64,000 nucleotides of DNA from Dasypus novemcinctus (GCF_030445035.2 NC_080682.1:36190770-36254769), one strand, 5' to 3'. Shown: positions 47,245 to 58,481, numbered from the stretch's first letter. The notes: generated by a model not told the origin, from the letters alone. Numbers and translations: made by a program.

Positions 47245-48209
47245 CTTGATGATGGCTGGTGCTGGATCCGGGTGAACGGGGCGACCTCTGGGCCGTATCC
47301 ACTGTCAATGTTATCTCTCACCGAAGGCATAGGGTGCTGATCGTTCGGTGGAACTAATGGGTCAGTGGCGGGCCGAATGCAACGCCCAGGAACCCAGAGC
47401 GGCTGCGGCTCAGAATCTGGAAAGACGCAAGCAAAGCCCCTCCCCTGTGCTAGGAGGGGAGCTGGATCTTGCCAACGATTTGTGGCAGGGTCTTTCCAAT
47501 GGACGAGGGGAACTTGTGAGGGCTGCCACATGGGTCTCCAGTGTTTATGGGTGGGGGAGAGTCCATGGTCATCGAAGGTTAGGAGATTGTGATGAATGAG
47601 GCAGGCAGTCACGACGTCGGCTGGGGCCTTGTGGGGAGAGGAGGCCCTTTCTTTTTGAATGAGTAGCTTGAGCTGTTGGTGAGTGCGCTCGACGATTCCT
47701 TGCCCCTGTGGATTGTATGGAATGCCAAAATGATGCGTGATGTGATACATCTGCACGAAGCTGGCGAAGGCGGCACTGTGATATGCTGGTCCGTTGTCTG
47801 TCTTGAGATCCCATGGAATTCCCATGAACAAAATAGCTTGGCGAAGCGCCTGGACGCAGTGTTTAGCACTTTCCCCTGTAAGAGGGACTGCATAGCACAG
47901 ATGTGAAAAGGTGTCAATTGCCACATGAAGATATTTGAGGCGGCCAAATGCACTGACATGAGTGACATCTAATTGCCACCTTGAGTTCGGGCGGAGGCCG
48001 CGGGGGTTAACACCTTGAGGCTGCAAAGGTCCAAGTGGCAGCAAGGGCGCGCAAGTTCGGCATGCGCGCACAAGGTGTTTGCAAGTCTCAATGGGTATGT
48101 CTGGAAAGAGCTTTTGGATGGACCGCGCAGAGAAATGAAATTGGGGAATGCAAGAGCTTAGCTTGATTGACAAAGTCCCCGAGCCGTGGCCCATCGGTGG
48201 AGTCTTCAT
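47226..48209 (-). pseudogene. pol: Integrase part of pol, provirus 2
   Basis: This is a 327-codon open frame. It includes the end of the zinc site (CRTC, residues 50-53), the catalytic triad D81 (WQLDVTH), D138 (LKTDNGPAY) and E174 (GIVERTH), with 35 residues between the second Asp and Glu as in all retroviral integrases. The C-terminal domain has VHWKDPATNRWQDP and VPGRCIRP. The frame differs by one base from the upstream pol frame; the shift falls near 48140-48150, between the two zinc-binding histidines. The integrase stop at 47226 overlaps the env start at 47244, the normal compact layout. The integrase domain itself looks undamaged. Confidence 0.9.
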
Positions 48210-50000
48210 GAAGAGTGACTGGGTTTATCCGGTGGGTGGACACCGAAGCGTCAACAAGGTCATTTCCTTGAGCCAGAGGCCCTGGTAGGCCAGAATGGCT
48301 TCTAATGTGAGCGATGAACCAGGGCTGCTGCCGTTCTTCAAGCAGCCGCTGCACGAAGGCGAGCGCCCGATCGATGTTTGAGTCACCTGGTAGGAAAGTA
48401 GCAAGCGGGAGGCTGCGACACACCTGAAGAGTGTACAGGCTGTCAGTAAAGATGTTGAGAGGGTGGTCTGGGTGGAGATTGAGGACTGCAGCGACAGCTA
48501 GAAGCTCGCCCACTTGAACAGAAAAGTCATTTGCGAACAGCAGTTGCCGTGGCTCAGGATTCCCAGGAGTGTATATGATGGCAGCAAATGCCGTTTTTGA
48601 GGCATCTGTGAAGGCAGTGATGGCTGAAGGGATCGGGGTGCGTGCGGGCAATGGACGGAACGGGTTGGAAAATGCCAATTGAGACATTCCCTGCAGCAAT
48701 CGGTGATGACGATAGTGGTTGTCAAAGGAGCCGCGAAAGAGCTCTACCAGGCTCTGCATTTGGGCATTGTTCATAATGAGGGAGGTAACTTCCTTGGCAT
48801 CCAAAGGCCAAACAATAGTGTGTGGCGGGATGCCATACGTTTGTATGGAGAGAAGTACTAAGTCAGTGGCCAACGTGATCCAGGCCCTTATAAAAGGGCA
48901 GATTTTTGGGAGTTTGCTCTTTGACGTATGCAGAAAAAGGAGACGGCCATCTTGCCACAAGAGACCTGTGGGAGTGATTGGCGTTGGCAGAACTAAAGCC
49001 AAAATTGGAAGGTAAGGGGAGAACCGCTCCAGGCGGCACTGCTGCAGAGCGGCGCTAACTTGCTGGACGACTTCTCGAGCAGCAGGAGTGATGGTGATGC
49101 TCCGGGGGGCTGCAGTTGGTGGGCTGTCTTTGGTCTGCAAGAGCTCGAAGAGGGGTTGCATCTGCGCTGTTGTGATGGGCAGCGCCGAGCGAAGCCAATT
49201 GATTTGTCTGCAAAGTTGTTGGAGTTCAGTCAGCGTCATCTTGTGAGAGACATGAATTTGTGGGCTTGTGGGCTGAATGAAGTGATGAAAATGAAAGCCC
49301 AAAAATTGAAAAGGAGGTTGGAGGTTTATTTTGTCTGATTGCACGGTAAGTCCGAGACTTGAAAGGTTTGTCATCACTGCAGAGAGCAGGTCATTGAGGA
49401 GCGCGCTGGAGCTCGCTGCTAAGAGAAGGTCATCCATATAGTGGAGAATGTATGTTTGCTCTGGATGAAACTTTGAGCGCAGCGGATCAATGGCATGGTT
49501 GACATGGAGCTGACATATGGTTGGGCTGTTCCGCATACCTTGCGGTAGCACTCGCCATTGGAATCGAAGCGCTGCACCCTGGTTGTTGGTGCGTGGGACT
49601 GTAAACGCAAATCGCGGACAGTCTCGCGGGTGAAGAGGAATAGAGAAAAAGCAGTCCTTGATGTCAATGGTTGCTGCATGAAAATGTTGGGGGACTGCAG
49701 TGGGGTGCGGGCATCCTGGCTGAGGTGACCCCATTGGTTTGATATGCTTGTTGATCTCGCGGAGATCGTGGAGAAGGCGGTATTTGCCAGTGCTCTTTTT
49801 GCTGATGACAAAGACTGGTGAATTGTAGGGACTAGTGGATGACTCTATGTGCCCTGCCGGTAGCTGCTCTTGGACGAGGGCGGAGAGAGCTTGTAATTTG
49901 TGAGCTGGTAAGAGCCACTGCTCGACCCAGATGGGCTCCTCTGTGTCCCACTCCAGAGGAATAGGGTCAGGTCTTGAGATGTGAGCAGTGGCCCCTAGTA
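48088..50000 (-). pseudogene. pol: Reverse transcriptase and RNase H part of pol, provirus 2
   Basis: An open frame extends from the C-run at 50008-50001 to 48088. Near the start it reads PIPLEWDTEEP and then SPVFVISKKS. From the internal Met at 49734 the marks are IDIKDCF (residues 23-29), FQWRVLPQGMRNSPT (58-72), YMDD (99-102, nt 49440-49429), and RNase H acidic residues D377 (FTDAS), E410 (VGELLA), D431 (FTDSLY) and D492 (QGNDLV). All key catalytic residues are present. The C-terminal end runs out of frame into AVHPKALSRHTH because of the frameshift before integrase. Confidence 0.92.
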
Positions 50001-50008
50001 GGGGGGGG
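50001..50008 (-). other. Homopolymer C8 at the pro-pol frame break
   Basis: On the minus strand eight Cs separate the end of protease from the start of pol. The pro and pol frames on either side are related by +1, not the in-frame or -1 relation used by retroviruses, so a one-base length change here is the likely break. Confidence 0.65.
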
Positions 50009-50355
50009 CAGCGCAGCTGAGAAGGCCTCTGTGGTAATTCGGGCTTTTAACTGGCTAAGGACATCTCTTCCCCACAAGATGGTCTGGACAGACGAAAGGA
50101 CGAGTGGGCGAATTTGGCCTTTGTGGCCTTCCTGGTCGCTCCAATGCAGAGGCTGGGACGTTTTCCAGGAGGCAGCGGCTCCCGTGGTGCCGATGACTTG
50201 AGGGCCGGTCTCTAGGGGCCAGTAATTGAACACAGCAACTTCGAAGGGAACACAGGAGATTTCAGCGCCGGAATCCAGGAGCCCATCGAGCCATTGCCCA
50301 TCGATTTTAAGCTCCAATGAGGGTCTCTGGCGGTGCGTGATGGGCATCGTCCACA

Positions 50356-51300
50356 TTATGGCTTGGGAACTCTTCTGGAGGCCTCTTGGGGGAGGGGCTG
50401 GGGCCTGCCCCGCTGGAAGTTTAAAGGCTGCTGGGAACCTTGGGCGGAACGGCAGTCGCGGGCCCAGTGATATCCTTTCCCACAACGTGGACATGGTGTA
50501 GAAGGGCCCCTTGGCCACCGCAACGGCGGGTCTGAGCGAGGCGCTGGGCCTGGTTGGGAGCACTCGTGGACGAAGTGGCCGGGCTGGCCGCACCGAAAGC
50601 AGACAGAAGTGGGGCCGGGTGAAACAGCCATGGCAGAGGCAAAGGCAGTAGTGAGTGTTTTGACTTGTGGGTCGACGTCACGGCAAGCAAGGACCCATTC
50701 GTGCAGAGCCTTGTCGCGTATGGGAAGGACTACGGCCCGGAACGGCGCAAGGCACCCGTCAATGACTAACTCTTTGGCTAACGCAAATTGGGCATCCTCA
50801 CTGGAAATTTTCCATTGACAAGCTTCCAGGACGCGGGCGACAAATGCTGGGAAGGTCTCATTGGAGTCCTGAAGCAGCTGCGCGAGCTTGGTGGGCTGCT
50901 TGGTGGAAACTAGAGAGAATGACCGCTGGACGAGGACTTTTACCCGGTGCCAAAACCCTGGGTCAATTTCGAGATAAGAACGAGGGTTTGCATAATTGTT
51001 GGTGCCCGTGTATGCATCAGAGGGATCGAGGACGTTGGCCTGGGCATTTTCCACGATTTGCCGGTCAACAGCCGCTTGGTAATGGGCGCGCCATTCAATA
51101 AATTGACCCGGCGTCAAGATGGCATGGGCTAGTGCAATCCAGTCATATGGGAGAACGAGTTGGGTTCCCAACTCTTCAAGTACTTGCTGTGCATAAGGGC
51201 TGCCAATTCCGTCTTCCTTTACAGCTTTGCGGAGGGTCCTGACCTCTTCCGCTGTAAAGGGTAGCCAAGTTTGGGGTCACTGCGGTGTGGGCTGTGGATT
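50356..51300 (-). pseudogene. gag: gag CA-NC of provirus 2
   Basis: The capsid begins near 51300 (LNPQPTPQ) and is interrupted by a TGA at 51279-51277. A continuous frame of 271 codons from Met 51171 carries the rest. A major homology region is at residues 101-116 (QDSNETFPAFVARVLE), zinc knuckle 1 at C191-C194-H199-C204 and knuckle 2 at C227-C230-H235-C240. Two CCHC knuckles fit betaretroviral nucleocapsid. The last 21 codons after TTTAAAC form the unshifted gag C-terminus (NFQRGRPQ to the stop at 50356). Confidence 0.9.
50419..50425 (-). promoter_or_regulatory. Gag-pro -1 ribosomal frameshift site TTTAAAC
   Basis: The minus strand reads CCT TTA AAC TTC in the gag frame, so the heptamer is T-TTA-AAC, a canonical X-XXY-YYZ slippery sequence. 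A -1 shift enters exactly the protease frame. About seven bases downstream is a GC-rich segment (GGGGCAGGCCCC, then CCCC and GAGGCCTCC) able to form a stem or pseudoknot. Confidence 0.85.
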
Positions 51301-51483
51301 CAGCGGATACAGCTGGGGGGTTTGAGAAGACGTGGCACCAGGGACTGATGGAGCAGCCAAGGCAGGTGAAGGGCTATTGCCGTACGGCGGCGGCAAGGGA
51401 TAAGCAGAACACGGGTGAGAAAATGGCAGCTTAGCGGCTTCCGGGCGACAACAAGATGGTGGTGGGACCTTTCCGGGCGCCGG

Positions 51484-52150
51484 TCAAGATGGCTGAGCAG
51501 CCACATCTGGCAGCGGACAAAATGGCGCGAGGGGCATTTCCGGTTTAGCGGAAGATGGCGACCATGCAGTTTCCGGGCCCGAACCAGATGCTAACTGGGC
51601 AGAAAGAGGCGGGTAGAGGCGGGAGGAGGAGGACACCGGCGGAGAAGAAGCTGGATGTGCGCCATCTTGGGCAGAAGTGGGGGAAGAAGGCGGAAGTCCG
51701 CCATCTTGGGGAGCGGCAGGGGTGGTTTCTGTCTGCTGCAGGGAGCTCGGGCGGGGAGGTTCGCGCTCGAGAGCAGCAGCAAGTTGGTTAGACAGAGAGT
51801 CAGTGTCGGTGGACTCATCAGGATCACAGTCTAGAGGCCGTTTAGGAGAAGCTTCATAAACGGCCTCGGTCGGAGCGCCAAGGAGACAGGCGCGAATGGC
51901 AACGAGAATGGGTAAGAGGCCTGCTGGGAACTTGCGTTTCTCGTGCTCCATGGCGGAGGTGACTCGATCTATGAGTCGCGAGTGTGTCCAGGCTCCAGAG
52001 TTGGCAGGTGGCGAGCCACGGATTAAAAGGGAGCAAGAGATCCCAGTACTTTTGGAGCTGCCGCAAGGAGATGCGGACTCCATTGGCATCGAGCAGGGCA
52101 GCGAGGGCTCTGACTTGCGGTGCCTGATGCAATGACAAAGAGGTGCCTAT
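51484..52150 (-). pseudogene. gag: gag matrix and proline-rich region of provirus 2
   Basis: The matrix part reads SLHQAPQVRALAALL and then LLLPFNPWL in one frame (to 51854). After a frameshift near 52010 it continues in another frame (RLIDRVTSAMEHEKRKFP, 52089-51484). That frame runs into an acidic, then serine/proline-rich stretch of the phosphoprotein type and ends at 51484. No ATG lies in frame upstream of SLHQ. The codons at 52150-52145 read ATA-GGC where a Met-Gly start would be expected, so initiation appears lost. FNPWL is shared with provirus 1. Confidence 0.8.
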
Positions 52151-52210
52151 GACGGGATAGGGACGGGATGATGGCGAGGGGTCCCTTGGGGCTCGTCCGG
52201 GCGAGGGGTC

Positions 52211-52220
52211 CCTACCTGGA
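52211..52220 (-). promoter_or_regulatory. Candidate splice donor, provirus 2 leader
   Basis: The minus strand reads TCCAG|GTAGG with the cut between 52216 and 52215, in the leader before gag. It is next to a short (CTG)n run at 52230-52252. Confidence 0.45.
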
Positions 52221-52273
52221 GAGGAGGACGATCACAGCAGCAGCAGCAGCAGAGAGGGGCCGGGGGAGGAGCC

Positions 52274-52289
52274 GCCATGTTGGGCACCA
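52274..52289 (-). promoter_or_regulatory. Primer-binding site, tRNA-Lys(1,2) type
   Basis: The minus strand reads TGGTGCCCAACATGG two bases after the 5' LTR. It matches the complement of the tRNA-Lys(CTT) 3' end apart from two transitions. It differs from the Lys(3)-type site of provirus 1. Confidence 0.75.
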
Positions 52290-52291
52290 GT

Positions 52292-52699
52292 TGTAGCTGA
52301 GCAAGAGGGTTTCGTCCTCGCTCAGGCCCAAGAGTCGGGGGGGCTTGCTCCTGCTGAACCACCGGCGGGGGGTGCCCCAAGAGGGAGCACCGGTTCTCCA
52401 GGCGTGGGGGATGCGCGGTTGGGGAAAAACCACGGAGACCGCTTGAGTGCAAGAACGGGTCTGCTTTATTGCGGAAGTACACTTGGTTATATAGGCAGGG
52501 AAGGGGGTGGAGTATGAAGGGGAGAGCAGGGCGGAGGGGTGGCTGTGGATTGGCTAAAGCTGGGGGGGCAGACCTCTGGTAATACGCCGTAAGCAGTTAC
52601 TGGGGAAGAGGGCAGATTGTAGGTTGGTAATATGGGCGGGACTGGCGGGAAGGGTGGCGGGGGCTGGAAGGGGAGGAAGGGCGGAGAAAGGCGGCAACA
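52292..52699 (-). repeat. 5' LTR of provirus 2
   Basis: It is 408 bp, minus-strand ends TGTTGCCGCC and CAGCTACA. TATATAA lies at 52494-52488 and AATAAA at 52470-52465. Confidence 0.95.
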
Positions 52700-52705
52700 G
52701 AAACA
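52700..52705. repeat. Target-site duplication of provirus 2 (right), GAAACA
   Basis: It is identical to 44627-44632. Confidence 0.93.
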
Positions 52706-53049
52706 TAATTATGGAAGTGACATTCCATCACATTTATCATATTCCATTGTTTAGTGGCAAAATATATATCTCATCCACACTCAAGGAGAGGGTGACAGAG
52801 GTGTGAATAAAAGGGGCAAGAATAATTATGAGTATTACAGAGTCTTCTGAAACTCACCCTAGTCAGTCACTATAAATACGACCATTGAAAAATTGTCCTC
52901 ATACCAATAAAAATTGTATAAGAAGTTATATTTGTAGGAAAAACTTTTCAAGCAATCTGGTACATTTCACTGATAAGTAAGCCTTTGCCAATCATAATTG
53001 ATTGGGCCAAAGAATTCTTTCCACTGTCCAGAACATCACACTCAGACTT
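52706..53049 (+). repeat. Ancient interspersed repeat, right half
   Basis: It continues the repeat interrupted at 44626 ('ggaagtgacattccatcaca', 'catccacactcaaggagag'). The rest to 53049 has no recognisable feature. Confidence 0.5.
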
Positions 53050-56000
53050 AACTTTTATGTTTTTGTTTTTGTTTGTTTTTTAAATTTTTTTAAAAAAATT
53101 ATACAAATCAATTTTATCGATATACATTAATTAAGCATACAATTCATCCAAAGTGTAAAATTAATGGCATTTGGTATAATCACATATATGTGCAGTCATC
53201 ACATCAATCATTATTAGAAAATTTTCATTATTTAATAATAATAAACAAAAAAATACAGAAAAACAAACAAACAAAATTCCTCACCTCTCATCTCTATGCC
53301 TCCCCTGCTGACACAGCTACTAATTCTGGCTATTCTTTCACAATTATTTATTTGTTTATTAAGGAGTTTTATTGAGATATAGTCACATACCATGAGATCT
53401 ATCCAAAAGGATAACCAGTGGCTTTTAGTATATTCTTAATGTACTGTATTCATTACCACAAAATTTTTAGAACTATTTTATTTCTCCAGAAGGAAAGACT
53501 CCACATCCCTTACCGTTCCTTCTTCAACCCTACATAACCACTATTCTAATTACATCCTTATAATTGATTTACATTTTCATACAATATGTAGTAGTCTGTG
53601 TCTGGTCTTCTTCACTTGGAATAATTTTTTTTTCTCTCTGATATTAGCATTTTGTGATATTAACCTACATTTGTTCAGATTCAAAGAAAAACAGGCTTAT
53701 ATATCACTTCTACCCATATCCATATTACACATAATATGTTTATATTTCACATTATATAGTTCATAGTAGGACAATGATATAGTATTTGTCCTTCTGTGTC
53801 TTTCCTGCTTCATTCACAATAATGTCTTCCAGGCTCATCCATGTTGTCATGTTTCACAAATTCATTTCTTCTTATCACTGCATAATATACGATCATGTGT
53901 ATCCACCACAATTTGTTTATCCATCCATCTGTTAATCATCATCTGGGTTGTTTTCAACTTTTGGCTATCATGAATAGCGCTGCTATGAACATTGATGTGC
54001 AGATGTCTATTAGTGTCACTTTTCTCAGTTCTTCTGGGTACATGCCTAGCAATGGTATTGCCAGATCCCATGGCAAGTCTATATTCAGCTTCCTTAGGAA
54101 TTGCCAAACAGTCCTCTACAGTGGCTGTACCATTCTTCATTCCAACCAACAGTGAATAAATGTTCCTATCTCTCCACATCCTCTCTAGCATTTACAGCTT
54201 TCCAACTTTTTAATAGCAGCCAGTCTAAAAGGTGTAAAATGATTTCTCATTGTAGTTTTAACTTGCATTTGCCTAATTGTTAGTGATGTTGAACATATTT
54301 TCATGTATTTCTTGACCATTTGTATTTCTTCTTTGGGCAATTGTCCTTTCCAGTCTTTTGCCCATTTTTAAAATTGGATAGTTAGACTTTTTATTGTTGA
54401 GTTGTATAATTTCCTTATATATCATGAATGTTAAACCCTTATCAGATGTATGAATGGCAAATATTTTCTTCCATTATGTTGACTGCCTTTATACCTTTTT
54501 GACAAAGTTCTTTTAGGTGCAATAGTTGTTTAAATTTTAGGTCTCTTTTAACTTCTGTTGTTTTTGTTATTGTGCTTGTTGTTGCTCATGCTTTGGGTTT
54601 AAGGTTTAAGACACTACCACAGATTTTTTGAGGATGTTTTCCTACATTTTCTTCTGGGAATTTTATGGTTGTTGCTTTTATATTTGGATCTTTGATTCAT
54701 TTTAAGTTAATATTTGTATAAGGTGTGATATAGGGGTTGTCTTTGTTTATTTTGAAAATGGGTATGTAGCTCTCCCAGCATCATTTGTCGAATAGACTGT
54801 TCTGGCCAAGCTGGGTGGGCTTAACAGCCTTGTCAAAAATTACTTAACTGTAAATGTGAAGTGTCAATTATTGGATTCTCAATCCTGTTCTTTTGGTAAA
54901 TCTGTCTGTCCTTATGTAAATTGGTATTACCAATTTATCTGCTTTTACCATTGTAGCTAAGTAACATGCTTTTAAGTTCCAAAATGAGAGCTCTTCAACT
55001 TCATTCTTTTTTAAGACATTTTTGACTATCCAGGTCCCCTTACCCTTCCAAATAAATTTGATTATTAGCTTTTTGATTTCTGCAAACAAGGCTGATGGAT
55101 TTCTATTGGGATTGTGTTGAATCTGTAAATCATTTGGGTAAAATTGACAATATTTAATCTTCCAATCCATAAATATGAATGACCTTCAATTTATTTAAGT
55201 ATTCTTCAGTTTCTTTTAGCAATGTTATGCAGCTTTATGAATATAGTTCCTTTGTGTTCTTGGTTGAATTTATTCCTAAATATTTGATTTTTTTCATTGC
55301 TATGATAAACAGATTTTTTTTTGAGTTCCCTCTCAGATTGCACATCGATAATGTATAGAAATGCTATTTATTTTTTGCATATTAATCTTGTATTCCACCA
55401 TTTCACTGAATTCATCTATTAATTCTAGTAACTTACTTGTCGTTATTTTAAAGGACTTTTGTAGATATAGAATCATGTCATCAGTGAATAGTGAAAGTTT
55501 TACTTCATCGTTTCCTATTTGGGTGCATTTTATTTCTTTGTCTAGCCTCATTGCTCTACCTAGAACTTCTAGCATACTATTGAACAATAATGGTGGTAGT
55601 GGGCATCCTTGTCTTGTTCCTAATCTCAGCGGGAAAGCTATCAGTCTTTCAGCGAATAATACAATACTAGTTGTAGGTTTTTTATATATGCATTTTACTA
55701 TACTGTGATAGCTTCCTTCTATTCCTATCTTTTGGAATGTTTTTATCAAGAAATGGTTCTGTATTTTGTCAAATACCTTTTCGGCATCAATTGAGAGGAT
55801 CATGTGATTCTTCTTTAAATTACCAATATGGTTTATTATATTAACTGATATTCTTTTGTTGAATCACCCTTGCATACCTGGGGTAAAACTCACTTGATAG
55901 TGGTGTCTAATTCTTTTGAAGTGCTTTTGGATTCTGTTTGCAAGTATTTTGTTAAGGATTTTTGCATTTATATTCATTAGAGATATTGGCCTTTAATTTT

Positions 56001-57300
56001 CTTTTTTTCATACTATCTTTACCTGGTTTGGGCATTTGGGTGATGTTGGCCTCATACAATGAGTTTCATAGATTTCTGTCCTGCTTAATTTTTTGGAAAA
56101 GCTTGAGCAAGATTAATATTTAGTCTTTGAATGTTGGTTGAATTCACTCTGAAACTCTGATTCTGGGCTTTTCATCACTGGGGGGTTTCAATGACTATTT
56201 CAATCTTCATATATTTATGAATTTTCCCTTTTTCTGTTCATCATTGATTTCTAGCTTCCTTTGGTTAAGGACAAAGAATGTGCTATGTATAATTTCAAAC
56301 TTTTAAATTTTATTTAGACTTACCTAGTTACCCAAAATATGGGCTAACTTGGAGAAGGACCCATAATCACCTGAAAAGAATGTATGTCCTGCTGTTTTGG
56401 GATGCAATGCTCAATAGATATCTGTTAGGTCTAGTTCATTTATCATATTACTAGAGCTCTCTTTTTCTTTATTTATCTTCTGTCCAGATGTTCTATCCAG
56501 TGTAGAGAATGGTTTACTAAAATCTCCAGCTATTATTGTAGAGGCATCTATTTCCCTTTATTTTTGCAACAGTGTGCCTCATTTATCTTGGGACACTGAG
56601 GCTAAGTGCATAAATATGTATTATAGTTGATTTTGCTTAGTGAATTTCTCCTTTTATTAATATATAATGACCTTCATCTCATATAACAATTTTGCATTTG
56701 CAAATATATTATCAAATATTAATATCACTATTCCAGCTCTTTTTTGGTTACTATTGACATGGAATATCTTTTTCCAAACTTTCACTTTTAAGTTGGTTGT
56801 GTCCTTACATCTGAAGTCAGTCAAATGTAGATAACAAATAGATGGCTCTTATTTTGTATCCATTCTATCTGTTTATGTCTTTTGATTGGGGATTTCAAGC
56901 CATTAACATTCAATGTTATTACTGTAAAGACATTACTTTCTTTATCCATTTTGACCTTTGGATTTATGTTTTAATATCATACTATTGTCTATCTTTCTAC
57001 CCATTAATTTACCTTGTCTAATAATTTTCATTCCTACACTCTTCTCCAAGTCTCTCTCCCTTGATTTTTCCATTTGCGCTTCAGTGCATCCTTCAGTGTC
57101 TCTTGAAATTCTGGTCTTCAAGTAAAATATTCTATCAGTGTTTGTGAAGACTTAGAACTCCCTTTCATTTTTGGAAGACAGCTTTGCTAGATACAGGAAA
57201 CTTGACTGACAGTTTTCCCAGTATGACGTGTAATTTTAGGCTTATGTCTAAGCATCTGAATATTTTGTTGAATTTACCCTGATGGCCATTTTATTTCGCT
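53050..57300 (-). mobile_element. LINE-1, minus strand, ORF2 and 3' UTR, degenerate
   Basis: Running from the 3' UTR (T-rich start near 53050) to the ORF1-ORF2 region near 57300, this is about 4.2 kb of LINE-1. The best coding remnant is reverse transcriptase at 55333-55803 (below). Other remnants are 54868-55170 (KLIIKFIWKGKGTWIVKN) and 53862-54191. Frameshifts and stops are everywhere. The same family contributes the shorter pieces at 10930-11780 and 39490-41080. Confidence 0.88.
55333..55803 (-). pseudogene. LINE-1 ORF2 reverse transcriptase fragment
   Basis: 156 codons are open, covering the palm: SIDAEKVFDKIQ, then [15 protein letters not shown] and an active-site box FTDDMILYL (FADD in most LINE-1s). 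These are the conserved RT motifs of LINE-1 ORF2. The neighbouring ORF2 parts lie in other frames, so this is a dead fragment. Confidence 0.9.
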
Positions 57301-57445
57301 TGCCTATTATTATTTTTTCACAGATCTTTGATATCTGGTTCAACTTATCCTATGTCTTCAAAATTACCCAGATTGAGTTGTCAAAATCATTCCAGGGACT
57401 TACTTATTAATGGAACCCAGATTTTCTCCCAGAATTTAGAGAACA

Positions 57446-57823
57446 GTGAAACCGACTGCAGCTTTTGTCCATGCACTTTCCAAACCAGACAGCAGGTTGT
57501 GCTCATTGGCACTCTTGTCCACTGAATCAGTGATGTGGGTGACACACAACACATCTGAAATCAAACAGATAGTAGAAAATATAGAAAAAATCCAGCAGAA
57601 ACATAGGGATTTGAATGATGACACGAAATGCACAAACTTATGCATTATAGGCAGAGTAGAGGGAAAAGAGAAGGGAAAGGGGGCAAAAAGAGTGTTGGAG
57701 GAAATAATGGCTAAAAACTTCCCAACCCTATTGAGGGAGATGGACATATATGCTCAGAAAGTGCAGCACACACCAAACAGAATAAATTCTAACAGGCCTA
57801 CTCCAAGACATACACTTGTCTAA
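57446..57823 (+). pseudogene. LINE-1 ORF1 remnant
   Basis: 125 codons are open with a short coiled-coil-like segment (IKQIVENIEKIQQKH), the RRM-type core (CTNLCIIGRVEGKEKGKGAK) and the C-terminal NRINSNRPTPRHTLV typical of LINE-1 ORF1 RNA-binding protein. The N-terminal coiled coil is largely missing and the C-terminal domain breaks at 57823. Confidence 0.85.
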
Positions 57824-58462
57824 TTTTCCATTGCTCAAGACAAAAAAAGAATACTAAAAGCAGCAAGAGAAAAGAGAACCATCACACACAAGGGGAGCTT
57901 GACAAGATTAAGTGCTGATTTATTATCTGAACCCACTGATGCAAGAAGGCAGTGATAAGATAAAGTAAAGGTGCTAAAAGGAAAAAAAATCCAGCCAAGA
58001 ATTCTCCACCCAGCAAAGCTGGCATTCAAAAATGAGGGAGAGTCCAACCTATTCTCAGATAAACAGAAATTAAGAGAGTATGTCAATAAGAAATTTGCAC
58101 TTCAAGAAATACTAAAGTGAGTTCTGCAGGAGGAATGGAAAAAAAGAAACAGAGCTAGATAGTTGAAGGAGAGTGTAAGAGCAAATAAAAAGATTTTAAA
58201 AATAAAATATAGCATACATAAGCCTAAAAAATGACTAATGTAATTCCTTGACAGTAATAGCATTGAATGTCGATATATTAAACTCACCAGTCAAGAGGCA
58301 CAGGCTGGCTGAATGGGTGAGGAAATATGACCCATCTGTATGCTATCTACAAGAAACACCCCTGAAATCCAGGGATGCCAGTAGGCTGAGAATGGTTGGA
58401 AAACTATTCTACAAGCAAATAATAACCAAAAAAGTGCAAAAGTAGCTATACTAACTTCAGAC

Positions 58463-58481
58463 CAAAAAAAAAAAAAAAAAA
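58463..58481 (+). repeat. Poly-A tract
   Basis: About 19 consecutive A lie within the LINE-1 ORF2 remnant. Confidence 0.95.

Larger units (their letters stand above)
49967..50425 (-). pseudogene. pro: Protease (pro) of provirus 2
   Basis: The frame is entered from gag by a -1 shift at TTTAAAC (50425-50419). The active-site motif is DSGAE (nt about 50275-50261) within WLDGLLDSGAEISCVP; the retroviral aspartic protease has D-T/S-G-A. A flap-to-C-terminal motif ILWGRDVL is present. The distance from the second zinc knuckle to the active site is only about 65 residues, so the dUTPase domain that precedes protease in many betaretroviruses is missing. The frame ends at 49967 and meets pol at an 8-base C run with a frame relation that needs an indel. 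Confidence 0.88.
44633..52699 (-). mobile_element. Endogenous retrovirus 2, near-full-length beta/gamma chimera
   Basis: This is an 8067-bp provirus in reverse orientation, in the order 5' LTR (52292-52699), tRNA-Lys-type primer site, gag, pro, pol, env, polypurine tract, 3' LTR (44633-45046), with a 6-bp target duplication. Gag has two CCHC zinc knuckles, and gag-pro use a -1 frameshift site, as in betaretroviruses. Env is gamma-type (CWLC in SU, CX6CC in TM). The LTRs differ at about 11 of 408 aligned positions plus one 6-bp indel, so the insertion is a few million years old under usual mammalian rates. Long frames persist, but each gene has at least one break. No dUTPase domain is seen. 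A Dasypus betaretrovirus with a gammaretroviral env has been described; whether this is a member needs comparison. Confidence 0.95.

Noticed and set aside
45378..47599. Plus-strand open frames opposite env and integrase of provirus 2
   Set aside because: They are antisense shadows of the real minus-strand retroviral frames in GC-rich sequence.
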